DNA of 64,000 nt from an uncultured Alkalilimnicola sp. (lineage in GTDB: Bacteria > Pseudomonadota > Gammaproteobacteria > Nitrococcales > AK92): the NCBI GenBank assembly GCA_937951875.1, contig CALGAN010000055.1, positions 1-64,000 on the forward strand. The letters run 5' to 3'. The notes under the pieces are model-generated. The model was not told the origin of the DNA, made no database searches, and was given only the letters and a program-made list of their open reading frames with translations. Numbering within the stretch: position 1 is the first letter of the stretch; each line of letters starts with the position of its first letter. Made by a program: the position numbers and the translations under genes. Below, one piece after another: positions 1 to 7,752 of the stretch.

Positions 1-15
1 CCGCCGCGGCGGCGG

Positions 16-1272
16 TCAGGCCAGCGCCAGCTTGCGCACCGGGGCCGGCGCCTCCGGCAGCGGCGCTTCCCGGTACAGCTGCGCCAGCTTGGCCAGGAAC
101 GGCGGCTGGGTCTTCTTCAGGGTCAGCGGCACCGGATCGGCGCCCGGGAACAGGCTGTCCGAGGCTTCGCGGGAGAAGCGCTGCACGAAGTGCACGCGCT
201 CCAGGCGGTCGGCTTCGATCCGCCGGCACAGCGCCGGCACGTCCACCGCAGCGCCGGCGCGCAAGGCGGCGGCGATGTGGGCGCCAGCCACGCAGGCGTC
301 CTCGATGGCGGTGGTCGCGCCCTGGCCCAGGGTCGGCACCATGGCGTGCGCGGCGTCGCCCAGCAGCAGCACTCGGCCGCGGACGTCGGTGAAGGCCGGG
401 TTGATGTCGGCGATGCGCGCCCAGTGGATGTCCGCGACGTTGGCGCAGATGGTGTCGATCAGGTAGCGGGCCTGGTCGCTGGCCGGCTTGCCGACGGGCG
501 TGTAGAGGCCGCGCAGGTGCTCGACGCTCTTCATGTCCTCGGTGATCGGGCTGCCCGGCGCGATCGGGAAGGTGCCGGCGATGTACAGGGCGTTGCCCGG
601 CACGCGGAACGCCAGCAGCCGGTGCGGCCCGTTGAACCACTGCTCGTAGTCGTCGATCAAGCCGCCGCTGGTGTCCTCCACCAGCAGGCGGAAGATCACC
701 ACGCCCAGCGACTGCGGCCGCGGCTTGCCGAGGAAGTGCTCGCGCACCAGCGAGTAGCGGCCGTCGGCGCCGATCAGCAGGTCGATGTCGTCGAGCCGCT
801 GCGCATTGCCGGCCTCGTCCTGGAAGGTCAGCGTGATGCGCGCGTCCGCCGCCGGGCTCTGGTAGTCCATGGTGGTGACGATCCGCTTGAACAGGATGCG
901 CGCCTGGGCCGGCGCCCGCAGCTGGCGGTACAGCTCCGCCCAGCGGATGCGGATGCCGTCGTTGTCGGCCACCCGGCTCAGCGGCAGATTCATCAGCTCG
1001 GTGCCGTCGGTGAGCGTGGTGCGCCAGCTCTTCCAGGGCAGGCTCACGCCCTCGGCGAGCAGCCGCTCGGTCAAGGCCGGGGCGTAGGCCGCCAACGTCT
1101 TGAGGGCGTTGGGGCCGACGTTGAGGCCGGTGCCGGCGTCGGAGTGGTCGTCGGGCGACGCCCGCTCCAGGCAAATCACCTCCGCGTTCGGCTCGTCGGC
1201 CAGCAGGTGGGCGACGATCGCGCCGGCGACACCGGCGCCGCAGATGACGATGCGCAGGGGCTTGGAACTCAT
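16..1272 (-). CDS. FAD-dependent aromatic/heterocycle monooxygenase (group A flavoprotein)
   Basis: This 418-residue protein looks like a single-component FAD hydroxylase of the salicylate/urate hydroxylase class, which uses NAD(P)H and O2 to hydroxylate an electron-rich ring. The N-terminal dinucleotide fold is seen in ICGAGVAGAIVAHLL, the DG motif in IGADGRYSLVR, and the second FAD-binding GD motif in LLLGDAAHAMVPTLGQG. It is the last gene of the leftward VOC-SBP-ATPase-permease operon, 3 bp after the permease, so it probably acts on the imported compound. The family includes urate hydroxylase HpxO, but I see no specific similarity to it, and the substrate is unknown. Confidence 0.85.
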   Translation of the reverse strand: MSSKPLRIVICGAGVAGAIVAHLLADEPNAEVICLERASPDDHSDAGTGLNVGPNALKTLAAYAPALTERLLAEGVSLPWKSWRTTLTDGTELMNLPLSRVADNDGIRIRWAELYRQLRAPAQARILFKRIVTTMDYQSPAADARITLTFQDEAGNAQRLDDIDLLIGADGRYSLVREHFLGKPRPQSLGVVIFRLLVEDTSGGLIDDYEQWFNGPHRLLAFRVPGNALYIAGTFPIAPGSPITEDMKSVEHLRGLYTPVGKPASDQARYLIDTICANVADIHWARIADINPAFTDVRGRVLLLGDAAHAMVPTLGQGATTAIEDACVAGAHIAAALRAGAAVDVPALCRRIEADRLERVHFVQRFSREASDSLFPGADPVPLTLKKTQPPFLAKLAQLYREAPLPEAPAPVRKLALA

Positions 1273-1275
1273 GGC

Positions 1276-2043
1276 TTACTTACCTCCCCAATGGACGATC
1301 CGCTTCTCCACCAACAACGAGCCCCAGTTCAGGGCATAGCCCAGCGCACCGGCCGCGAAGATGGCGGCATACATTTCGGGCATGCGGAACAGCATCTGAG
1401 CCTCGACCAGGCGGTGGCCCAGACCGTCGGTGGAACCGATGAACATCTCGGCGACGATGACGATGACCAGCGCCAGCGACACGCCGTTGCGCAGGCCGAC
1501 GAAGGTCTGCGGCAGCGACTCCCAGAACATCACGTCGCGCAGGGTCTGGAGCTTGTTGGCGCCCATCACCCGCGCCGCCAGCAGGCGGGTCTGGCGGGCG
1601 TTCATCACGCCGTAGGCGACGTTGAACAGGATCACCAGCGCCGCGCCGAACGCCGCGACCAGGATCTTGGCCAGCTCGCCGACCCCGAACAGGATCAGGA
1701 ACAGCGGGAACAGGGCCGAGGCCGGGGTCGAGCGGAAGAAGTCGATGATGAACTCGAGCGAGCGGTACAGCCGCTCCGACGAGCCCAGGAAGATCCCGAG
1801 CGGGATGGCGATCACCGCCGCCAGCGCGAACGAGATGGTGGTGCGCTTGACCGTGCTCAGGAAGTCGCCCCACAGGCCGCCGTCGGCCATGCCTTCCCAG
1901 AGGCTGGCCATGGTGGCCTGCGGCGAGGGCAGCAGCACCGGGTCGGCCACCTCCGCCTTCCAGGCCAGCCACCAGATCGCCAGCAGGGTCAGGACGCCCC
2001 AGAGCGGTTTGACGGAACCGAACAGTCGATCCAGGTTTTTCAT
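1276..2043 (-). CDS. ABC transporter permease (SsuC/TauC/ThiX type)
   Basis: A 255-residue inner-membrane permease with about six hydrophobic segments and the cytoplasmic EAA-type loop of binding-protein-dependent importers (ARVMGANKLQTLRDVMFWES). It overlaps the upstream ATPase gene by 4 bp, showing translational coupling. With the adjacent ATPase and binding protein it forms a complete small-molecule importer of the sulfonate/nitrate/pyrimidine type. The substrate cannot be read from the permease; the flanking monooxygenase and VOC genes suggest a ring compound. Confidence 0.88.
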   Translation of the reverse strand: MKNLDRLFGSVKPLWGVLTLLAIWWLAWKAEVADPVLLPSPQATMASLWEGMADGGLWGDFLSTVKRTTISFALAAVIAIPLGIFLGSSERLYRSLEFIIDFFRSTPASALFPLFLILFGVGELAKILVAAFGAALVILFNVAYGVMNARQTRLLAARVMGANKLQTLRDVMFWESLPQTFVGLRNGVSLALVIVIVAEMFIGSTDGLGHRLVEAQMLFRMPEMYAAIFAAGALGYALNWGSLLVEKRIVHWGGK

Positions 2044-2912
2044 CGCAGGCTCGCCTCCCTCTGGAAGACCTCAAGGCAGTGCTTCTTCACCCGCACGAAA
2101 TCCGGCTCCGAGAGGGTCTCGGCGGTGCGCGGGCGGACGGCGTCGAAGGAGACGAAATCGGCGACGCGCGTCGGCTTGCGGGTGAGCAGCAGGATGTGGT
2201 CGGCGAGCCAGACCGCGTCCTCCAGGTTGTGCGAGACCATCATCATGGTCGTGCCGCGCTCCTGGTAGATGCGCTGCAGACGGTCGCGCATCAGCAGCGT
2301 CATCTCGTAGTCGAGCGCCGAGAACGGCTCGTCGAGGAACAACACCTCCGGCTCCACCACCAGGGCGCGCATGATGCAGATGGTCTGCATCTGCCCGCCG
2401 GAGAGCTGGTAGGGGTAGGCGTTGAAGTCGATCGGCACGTCGAAGCTCGCGATCAGCTTCTCTACCCGCCGCTCGCGCTCGGCCTTGGGCACGCCCATGA
2501 GCTTGAGCGGGTAGTGGATGTTGTCGATCGCTCGCATCCACGGGAACAGCGCCTCGCGGTAGTTCTGGAACACGTAGCCGATGCGGGTCTCGGCCAGCGT
2601 CTTGCCGTCGAACAGGATCTGCCCGACGTCGTAGGGGATCAGGCCGGAGATCATGTTGATCAGCGTGCTCTTGCCGCAGCCGTTGGGGCCGAACACCGAG
2701 GTGATCTTGCCGCGCGGGATGTCCAGGTCGAACCCGTCGTAGATCACGGTGCCGCCGAAGGTCTTGCGCAGCCCGCGCACGGTGATGTGCGTGTTGGGTG
2801 GGAACCAGCGCAGCCGTTCTTCCAGCGTCGGGGCTTCGTTGGCGGCCGCCGGCGCCGCCGGGGCGGGCGGCGCGGCTTCCGCGGGGATGGCGTATACGCG
2901 TAGCTCTGCCAC
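2040..2912 (-). CDS. ABC transporter ATP-binding protein (SsuB/TauB type)
   Basis: A 290-residue ATPase with Walker A FGPNGCGKSTL, signature LSGGQMQ, Walker B VLFLDEPFSALD and the switch histidine in MMVSHNLEDA. About 40 residues rich in Ala and Pro precede the ABC fold, which is unusual for this family. The start is supported by a GGAGGAG ribosome-binding site that lies across the stop of the upstream binding-protein gene. It energises the importer formed with the permease at 1276-2043 and the binding protein at 2917-3909. Confidence 0.9.
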   Translation of the reverse strand: MAELRVYAIPAEAAPPAPAAPAAANEAPTLEERLRWFPPNTHITVRGLRKTFGGTVIYDGFDLDIPRGKITSVFGPNGCGKSTLINMISGLIPYDVGQILFDGKTLAETRIGYVFQNYREALFPWMRAIDNIHYPLKLMGVPKAERERRVEKLIASFDVPIDFNAYPYQLSGGQMQTICIMRALVVEPEVLFLDEPFSALDYEMTLLMRDRLQRIYQERGTTMMMVSHNLEDAVWLADHILLLTRKPTRVADFVSFDAVRPRTAETLSEPDFVRVKKHCLEVFQREASLR

Positions 2913-2916
2913 GGTG

Positions 2917-3909
2917 CTACTCCTCCAGGGCTTTGAGGAAGGGCGCGGCGTTGACCTTCTGCTTCAGCAGCCCGGCGCTGACGCCCCAATCCAGGAAGGT
3001 TTGCAGGTCGGCCTTGTCCTGAGCGGTGAGCGCGCTGACCATGGTGAACTTGGGCAGCGGCACGGTCATGGCGATCTCGGCCGGGGTGTAGGTGTTGCCC
3101 TTGAGGGACTCGCGGGCGGTCGGGTCGGTGGCGATGGCCTCCACCGCCTTGGCCCAGGCGATGGTGAAGCGGCGGGCGACGTCGGGCTTGCTCTTGATGA
3201 ACTCGCTGCTGAGCGCCGCGCCGGCGGCCCAGGCCTGGGCGTCCTCGCGGCCGATGACGTAGCGGGCGATGATGCCGGATTCGAGCATCACCAGATCGCC
3301 CTTGCCCAGCATCACCGTGGCGTTCGGCTCCAGCGTCATGCCCAGGTCGAAGGTGCCGGCCAGCATGGCGTCCACGTGCAGGTTCATGGCCAGCTCGTTG
3401 AGGATGTAGTCCGTGCCCTCCTTCAGGCCGATGGCGTTCAGGCCGGCGCGGGCCACCGCCATGTTGGACGGCCCCGGCGCGGACATGACCTTGAGCGGGC
3501 GCTTCTTGACGTTCTTCAGGTCCGCCAGGGTCTTCACGCCCAGCGACTTCTGCGCCACGTACTGCTCCATGCGGTATTCGCTGTTCTGGCCGTTGAGGGC
3601 GATGTACACCGCCACGCCCGGCTTGAGCAGGTTGCCGTTCATGCCCTCGTTGGTGACCAGGTTGGCGGCCACGTCGGCCTGGTTGGTGATCAGCGCGTTG
3701 AGCAGCGCCGGGCCGCCCATGAGCTTGATCTCCTGGGTCTCGATGCCCTGCTCCTTGAAGTAGCCGCGGTCGCGGGCGACGTAGTAGGGCAGGGCAGAGG
3801 AGACCGGGAAGGACCCGACTCGCACCAGATCGGCTGCGGTGGCGGCGGCCGCCGAGGTCAGACCTACGCAGAGCAGGGTGGCGCGCAGCAGGCGGGAAGG
3901 TTTCAGCAT
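2917..3909 (-). CDS. ABC transporter substrate-binding protein (NMT1/SsuA-like)
   Basis: A 330-residue periplasmic solute receptor with a Sec signal peptide ending near AAAATAADLVRVG. The fold begins with the typical VGSFPVSSALPYYVARDRGYF pattern of the SsuA/TauA/ThiY superfamily. I place the start at the ATG at 3909 because it gives a clean signal peptide and follows a GGGAG ribosome-binding site; a longer reading back to 3981 would add 24 residues with no role. The stop of the VOC gene lies inside this ribosome-binding region, so the genes are co-transcribed. The ligand is unknown, but related proteins bind sulfonates, nitrate or pyrimidines. Confidence 0.88.
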   Translation of the reverse strand: MLKPSRLLRATLLCVGLTSAAAATAADLVRVGSFPVSSALPYYVARDRGYFKEQGIETQEIKLMGGPALLNALITNQADVAANLVTNEGMNGNLLKPGVAVYIALNGQNSEYRMEQYVAQKSLGVKTLADLKNVKKRPLKVMSAPGPSNMAVARAGLNAIGLKEGTDYILNELAMNLHVDAMLAGTFDLGMTLEPNATVMLGKGDLVMLESGIIARYVIGREDAQAWAAGAALSSEFIKSKPDVARRFTIAWAKAVEAIATDPTARESLKGNTYTPAEIAMTVPLPKFTMVSALTAQDKADLQTFLDWGVSAGLLKQKVNAAPFLKALEE

Positions 3910-3913
3910 CGTT

Positions 3914-4405
3914 TTAGCTCCCAAGATGACGGTACTGATCGGGGTCGAAGAAGGAGACGCCGGCGCGGTAGCGGCGGGCATCGCTCATGTCGGGGCCGGG
4001 ACCGGTTTCGGACCGGCCGTCGAAGGTCAGTTCCAGCTGCACGCCGCTGGGGTCGTAGACGAACAGCTGCCAAAGCGTGGTGCCGGGCACCAGGAACTCG
4101 CGCCAGTCCAGGCCGTATTGGCGGAAGCGCTCGCGAAAGGCGTGGAAGCCGTAGGCGCGCAGCGAGATGTGATCGATGGCGGCGCTGCCGCGAGGGGCGA
4201 CACCGTCCGCTCCCAGCGCCGGGCCGCCGGCGTAGATGTGGATGATGGCGTCGCCCGCCGGCGTGGGGCAGGCGAGCCAGGAACCGGGGTAGCCGAAGTC
4301 GGGGCGCGGCACCTGAGTCAGACCCAGCACCTTTTCATAGAAGGCGTTGGTCAGCTCCAGCCGGTCGGTCTTGATGGCGACGTGAAACAGTCCGGTTATC
4401 AGCAT
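3914..4405 (-). CDS. VOC family protein (glyoxalase/extradiol dioxygenase fold)
   Basis: A 163-residue VOC-fold protein. It has the first-strand His in GLFHVAIKTDRLELTNAFYEKVLGL-type sequence, a second His in AAIDHISLRAYG, and an acidic residue in VQLELTFDG near the C-terminus, which resembles the metal triad of extradiol dioxygenases or isomerases. It is first in the leftward operon, 61 bp downstream of the predicted sigma-54 start site. The start at 4405 (MLITG) is chosen over an upstream in-frame ATG at 4474, because that codon lies within the promoter elements. A role in ring cleavage or rearrangement after hydroxylation is inference. Confidence 0.75.
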   Translation of the reverse strand: MLITGLFHVAIKTDRLELTNAFYEKVLGLTQVPRPDFGYPGSWLACPTPAGDAIIHIYAGGPALGADGVAPRGSAAIDHISLRAYGFHAFRERFRQYGLDWREFLVPGTTLWQLFVYDPSGVQLELTFDGRSETGPGPDMSDARRYRAGVSFFDPDQYRHLGS

Positions 4406-4465
4406 TGCTTGTCCGTTTCCGTAAGGCCGGCGGCGGTGCTGCCGCCGCCGACCGAATTGGCGACG

Positions 4466-4475
4466 TGCATACAAG
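4466..4475. promoter_or_regulatory. GTATAC-type operator at the predicted start of the VOC operon
   Basis: The sequence TGCATACAAG differs by one base from the TGTATACAAG sites at 6516-6525 and 24278-24287. It covers about +1 to -9 relative to the predicted sigma-54 start of the leftward operon near 4466. The local GntR/FCD protein (14675-15379) is the likely reader, by inference only. Confidence 0.45.
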
Positions 4476-4476
4476 A

Positions 4477-4492
4477 TGCATATGGCGTGCCA
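4477..4492 (-). promoter_or_regulatory. Sigma-54 promoter of the VOC-ABC-monooxygenase operon
   Basis: Read on the minus strand this is TGGCACGCCATATGCA, matching the sigma-54 consensus TGGCACG-N4-TTGCA at all but one fixed position, with exact GG-N10-GC spacing. The predicted transcript start is near 4466, 61 bases before the VOC start codon. An NtrC-like dyad lies about 120 bp upstream, the usual enhancer distance. Confidence 0.75.
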
Positions 4493-4579
4493 TTCGGGGG
4501 TTTTCTGATTAATTATTTGAAAAATAATAAGAAATAGGCGCTGAGGGGCCTGCGCGGAGCCCGGTTTATTAGAGTTTTT

Positions 4580-4594
4580 GCACCTACCTGGTGC
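4580..4594. promoter_or_regulatory. NtrC-like enhancer dyad
   Basis: GCACCTACCTGGTGC is a perfect GCACC-N5-GGTGC dyad, the core of enterobacterial NtrC sites. Its centre is about 121 bp upstream of the predicted sigma-54 start of the leftward operon. Confidence 0.7.
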
Positions 4595-4949
4595 GGCGGC
4601 GGGGCGGGATGCCTGGACAAGCGGGGCGTACGCTCCCCGCGATCCTCGTGCGAGCGCGGCATCGACCGCGCATGAGCGGCGTGGCCAGCCAGGGCGGGCT
4701 GGCCCGCGAGGGCTCTCACTCCTTATCTATGCGCGCGTTGCCGCACGCCTTCCGCGACCGCGGTTTCGGCCGCGGTCGCGTGTTCCGCTGTGTCGCCGAC
4801 TGTCGCCAACGTCATGCCCGTGTTTGGAGCAGTGGTGACGTGTATACGCGCTATCTTGGGGCGAGGCGGATATCTCCCTTCCTCTCGGTCGACCTCGCCG
4901 TTTCCGGTTGGTTTCTATAACTAGCTGTATTTACGAGACAAATTTTTGG

Positions 4950-4965
4950 TGGCACGCATCTTGTA
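4950..4965 (+). promoter_or_regulatory. Possible sigma-54 promoter of the porin gene
   Basis: TGGCACGCATCTTGTA matches the sigma-54 consensus except that the -12 GC is GT. The predicted start is near 4976, giving a leader of about 225 nt before the porin. No clean NtrC dyad is seen at the usual distance, only a TGGTG half-site near 4833, so this is weaker than the other promoters of the island. Confidence 0.45.
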
Positions 4966-4996
4966 GCGTCTGTGTGCGAGGCAAGGAAACAAGCCC

Positions 4997-5006
4997 GGTA
5001 TACAAG
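4997..5006. promoter_or_regulatory. GTATAC-type operator downstream of the porin promoter
   Basis: GGTATACAAG shares the GTATACAAG core with the sites before the isochorismatase-type gene and the Liv operon. It lies about 22-31 bases after the predicted porin transcript start, where a bound repressor could block elongation. Confidence 0.45.
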
Positions 5007-5201
5007 TTTCGGCTTTTCGGTATGCACGTGAGCGCCCGCCAGACGTCGCTGCCGAAGGCTGAACGAAGCGACTCTCGCGGGATGGCGGGAGTGAATGTCG
5101 AGTGATCGCCCGACCGCGGTGGGCGAGTCGCCGGCGTTGCCGGCGGGCGCGGTCAGGTGTGCACGACAGCGAGCAATTCCACCCTTGACCGAGGACAAGA
5201 C

Positions 5202-6242
5202 GTGAAACACAAAGCTAAGTCGGCAATTCTGATGGGGGCCGCGGGTCTCGTGCTGGCTGCCACCAGCGCGAATGCTCAGCCGGATGTCAAAGTGGATTTC
5301 TACGGCCTGCTGGACGTTTTCGCCGGTACCTCCAAGCCCGGCAACAGCGACGACCGCAAGTACATGGTCGACTCCGGCGGCATGACCACCTCGTACCTCG
5401 GCATGAAGGCGACGGTGGATGCCGGCTACGGTCTGACCGGTATCGCGTCGGTGGAGATGTTCTACCGGCCCGACACGGGCGCCGACGGGCGCTATGACGG
5501 CGACACCTTCTTCGCCCGCAGCGCCTACCTGGGTCTGGCGAGCAAGGACTACGGCATGGTGAAGCTCGGCCGCAACACCAACCCGTACTTCCTCTCCACC
5601 GTGCTGTTCAACTCGTTCGGCGACTCGTTCGTGTTCTCGCCGGCGGTGCTGCACTCCTTCACCGGCGGCCTGCTCGGCGACTCGGGCTGGAGCAACTCGA
5701 TCGTGTACAGCACGCCCAAGATTGGCGGCTTCAGCGCGACGGTCGCCTATGCGGCGGGCGAGCGCGGCTCCGAGAGCCACGCCAACAAGGTCGGCGGCAA
5801 CGTGTTCTACACGGCCGGCAAGTTCGCGGCTACCGTGGCGGTGCAGCACGTCGATCGGCGGGCGCACGAGACCGGGGCGGCCACGCCCGATGACGATCAG
5901 GACGCCCTCCTGGTGGGCGCTAGCTACGACTTCGGCGTAGCCAAGCTGTTCGGCCAGTATCAGATGATGAACGACGAGTACGCCGCGGGCGGCAAGCTCG
6001 ACCGCGACACCTACGTCGTCGGCGTGTCGGTGCCGGTCGGCAAGGGCGCGATCCTCGCCTCCTACGGCCGCACCGAACGCGACGGCGCGGTGGACAGCGA
6101 GCGCGACACCTTCGCGGTCGGCTACACCCATCAGATGACCAAGGCCCTCGACCTCTACGTCGGCTACGTGTACGACAAGGACGATCTCTACGCCGACGAC
6201 AGCGCCGACACTTTCGGCGTGGGTGGCCGCTTCCGCTTCTGA
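5202..6242 (+). CDS. Outer-membrane general porin (Gram-negative porin family)
   Basis: A 346-residue trimeric-type porin. The signal peptide MKHKAKSAILMGAAGLVLAA ends at ANAQ, followed by PDVKVDFYGLLDVFAG, the usual first strand of these beta barrels. The protein alternates amphipathic strands and ends in ...GVGGRFRF; the terminal Phe is the BAM assembly signal. The GTG at 5202 is chosen because a GAGG ribosome-binding site precedes it by 7 bases and because it opens the signal peptide. Placed between two importer operons and behind related control sites, it probably admits the island's substrate through the outer membrane. Confidence 0.9.
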   Translation: MKHKAKSAILMGAAGLVLAATSANAQPDVKVDFYGLLDVFAGTSKPGNSDDRKYMVDSGGMTTSYLGMKATVDAGYGLTGIASVEMFYRPDTGADGRYDGDTFFARSAYLGLASKDYGMVKLGRNTNPYFLSTVLFNSFGDSFVFSPAVLHSFTGGLLGDSGWSNSIVYSTPKIGGFSATVAYAAGERGSESHANKVGGNVFYTAGKFAATVAVQHVDRRAHETGAATPDDDQDALLVGASYDFGVAKLFGQYQMMNDEYAAGGKLDRDTYVVGVSVPVGKGAILASYGRTERDGAVDSERDTFAVGYTHQMTKALDLYVGYVYDKDDLYADDSADTFGVGGRFRF

Positions 6243-6266
6243 TCGGACTCTCCCCGGCAGTTCCAA

Positions 6267-6298
6267 CCGACGGCGCCTGCGGGCGCCGTCGGCGTTTT
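6267..6298 (+). terminator. Intrinsic terminator of the porin gene
   Basis: An 11-bp perfect stem CCGACGGCGCC/GGCGCCGTCGG with a four-base loop is followed by CG and TTTT, 25 bases after the porin stop codon. Confidence 0.85.
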
Positions 6299-6383
6299 CG
6301 GCCTCGCTTCCTCGCGTGTCAGGCCTCGCGCTATCCCCTCGGTCGGTGCCCCGCCCCCTTAGCGAGCGTTCGAGCGGCTTGCC

Positions 6384-6398
6384 GCACTGTTGCGGTGC
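6384..6398. promoter_or_regulatory. NtrC-like enhancer dyad
   Basis: GCACTGTTGCGGTGC fits GCACY-N5-GGTGC, the same form as one of the E. coli glnA enhancer sites. Its centre is about 131 bp upstream of the predicted sigma-54 start near 6522. Confidence 0.6.
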
Positions 6399-6495
6399 GA
6401 CATCGAGGCGGCGCTCATTCCCGCAGGCGCCGCCGCGGCGCGAGCGACAAGCAAAAGTTCTTTGAAAACAAATCGATATGTTGTGTTCCTGATGC

Positions 6496-6511
6496 TGGCA
6501 CAGGGTATGCA
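6496..6511 (+). promoter_or_regulatory. Sigma-54 promoter of the rightward operon
   Basis: TGGCACAGGGTATGCA has the GG-N10-GC geometry and differs from TGGCACG-N4-TTGCA at two positions. The predicted start is near 6522, 26 bases before the first start codon. Confidence 0.65.
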
Positions 6512-6514
6512 TCG

Positions 6515-6525
6515 CTGTATACAAG
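6515..6525. promoter_or_regulatory. TGTATACA operator over the transcript start
   Basis: CTGTATACAAG is identical over 11 bases to the site before the Liv-type operon at 24277-24287. It covers about -7 to +4 of the predicted sigma-54 transcript, a position suited to repression. Confidence 0.6.
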
Positions 6526-6547
6526 CAACCCGTGAGGCATCGAGGAC

Positions 6548-7327
6548 ATGACCCACAGCAAGCATGAGCATCCCCTGGGCAGCCGCCCCGGCAGCCAGTG
6601 GCTGGTGTCGGCGCAGGCCGCCGATCTGAGCCGCGCCGGGCGTCCGGCGCGGCGGCGCGAGATTCCCGCCCTGCCCAAGCGCGTGGCGGTGGACCTGAAC
6701 AAGTGCGCTGTGCTGGTGGTGGACATGCAGAACGATTTCTGCAGCCCCGGCGGCTGGCTGGATCACATCGGCGTCGACTACCGTCCGGCGCGCAAGCCCA
6801 TCGAGCCGCTGCAGCGGCTGCTGCCGGCGGCGCGCGCCGCCGGGCTGCCGGTGATCTGGGTGAACTGGGGCAACCGCCCCGACCGGCTGAACCTGAGCCC
6901 GGCGCTGCTGCACGTCTACAACCCGAGCGGCGACGGCGTCGGCCTGGGCGATCCGGTGCCGGCTACCGGCGCCAAGGTGCTGGAGGCCGGCAGCTGGGGC
7001 GCTGCCATCGTCGACGAGCTGCGGCCGGACCCGGCAGACATCCACGTGCGCAAGTACCGCATGAGCGGGTTCTGGGACACCGAGCTGGACTCGATCCTGC
7101 GCAATCTGGGCGTGACCACCTGCCTGTTCGCCGGCGTCAACGCCGACCAGTGCGTGCTGCACACCCTGGCCGACGCCAACTTCCTCGGCTACGACACGCT
7201 GCTGCTCGAGGACTGCACCGCCACCACCTCGCCCGAGTTCTGCTGGCAGGCCACGCTCTACAACGCCCGCCAGATCTTCGGCTTCACCCTGCTTTCCAGC
7301 GATTTCATCCAGGCACTGGAGGACTGA
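6548..7327 (+). CDS. Isochorismatase-fold cysteine hydrolase (RutB/biuret hydrolase-like)
   Basis: A 259-residue member of the isochorismatase-like cysteine hydrolases, which cleave small amides, ureides and ureidoacrylates. The catalytic triad is visible: Asp59 in VLVVDMQNDF, Lys169 in HVRKYRMSGFWDTELDSIL and Cys202 in GVNADQCVLHTLADANFLGY. The central block, including SW.....DEL.P and SGF..T.LDSILR, resembles RutB ureidoacrylate amidohydrolase more than true isochorismatase. It opens the nitrogen-controlled rightward operon and its stop overlaps the next ATG, so hydrolysis of a ureide or amide intermediate is likely; the exact substrate is not known. Confidence 0.82.
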   Translation: MTHSKHEHPLGSRPGSQWLVSAQAADLSRAGRPARRREIPALPKRVAVDLNKCAVLVVDMQNDFCSPGGWLDHIGVDYRPARKPIEPLQRLLPAARAAGLPVIWVNWGNRPDRLNLSPALLHVYNPSGDGVGLGDPVPATGAKVLEAGSWGAAIVDELRPDPADIHVRKYRMSGFWDTELDSILRNLGVTTCLFAGVNADQCVLHTLADANFLGYDTLLLEDCTATTSPEFCWQATLYNARQIFGFTLLSSDFIQALED

Positions 7328-7752
7328 TGCTTCCCTTCTTCAAGCGGCCCGAGCAGTTCGAGGCCTTCCGCATCAAAGCGGGCGAGAGCAATCGCCTGGT
7401 GATCATGTTCGATTCCGTGCGGGAGCAGCTCAATTTCATCGCCTGCGTGGAGATCTTCGACGTCGGTGGCAGCACGCCGCCCAACCGCCACCGCGCCGCC
7501 AACGAGCTGTTCTACGTGCTCGAAGGGCAGGGGCGGGCGCGCTGCGACGACAGCTGGGTGGAGCTGCGCAAGGGCGACGCACTGGTGGTGCCGGCCGGCG
7601 CCGTGCACGTGATCGAGAACACCGGTCCCGGTCGGCTCTACACCCTCACCGTGATGGTGCCGGACGAGAACTTCGCCAAGCTGATCCGCAACGGCGTGCC
7701 CGACCGGCTCGACGAAGAGGATCTGCGGGTGCTGCAGGGGATCACCGTATGA
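7327..7752 (+). CDS. Small cupin-domain protein
   Basis: A 141-residue single-domain cupin. The first motif is PPNRHRAANELFYVLEGQG and the second GDALVVPAGAVHVIENTG, giving His, Glu and His as possible metal ligands. It starts within the stop codon of the hydrolase (ATGA overlap) and ends in another 4-bp overlap with the CocE-type gene, so all three are translationally coupled. Such cupins can be dioxygenases, isomerases or ligand-binding proteins, and nothing here decides between these. Confidence 0.75.
   Translation: MLPFFKRPEQFEAFRIKAGESNRLVIMFDSVREQLNFIACVEIFDVGGSTPPNRHRAANELFYVLEGQGRARCDDSWVELRKGDALVVPAGAVHVIENTGPGRLYTLTVMVPDENFAKLIRNGVPDRLDEEDLRVLQGITV

Larger units (their letters stand above)
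4406..5201. other. Divergent control region between the VOC-ABC operon and the porin
   Basis: This gap of about 800 bases holds no convincing gene; the open frames in it lack ribosome-binding sites or family resemblance. It contains, from left to right, a GCATAC-type palindrome (4466-4475), a sigma-54 element for the leftward operon (4477-4492), an A/T-rich patch (about 4500-4540), an NtrC-like dyad (4580-4594), a GTATAC hexamer (4841-4848), a weaker rightward sigma-54 match (4950-4965) and another GTATAC palindrome (4997-5006). It looks like a two-way nitrogen-responsive promoter region. Confidence 0.6.
6299..6547. other. Promoter region of the rightward hydrolase/ABC operon
   Basis: The gap from the porin stop to 6548 is about 305 bases. 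After the porin terminator it holds no gene. It contains an NtrC-like dyad at 6384-6398, an A/T-rich stretch near 6454-6490, a sigma-54 element at 6496-6511 and a TGTATACA operator at 6515-6525. Confidence 0.6.

Noticed and set aside
190..2268. Long rightward open frame across the monooxygenase and ABC permease genes
   Set aside because: It is antisense to three clear family members and its His/Gln/Arg/Val-rich sequence is typical of a GC-rich shadow frame.
2889..2900. GTATAC site as an operator
   Set aside because: It lies inside the ATPase coding sequence without a promoter context and lacks the flanking TG...CA of the intergenic sites; another in 39711-39722 was dropped for the same reason.
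2749..4245. Rightward 498-codon frame over the binding-protein gene
   Set aside because: It is antisense to a recognisable receptor with a signal peptide and shows no domain.
4851..6524. Leftward 557-codon frame across the porin
   Set aside because: It is antisense to a porin with signal peptide, start site and terminator, and it has a shadow-type composition.
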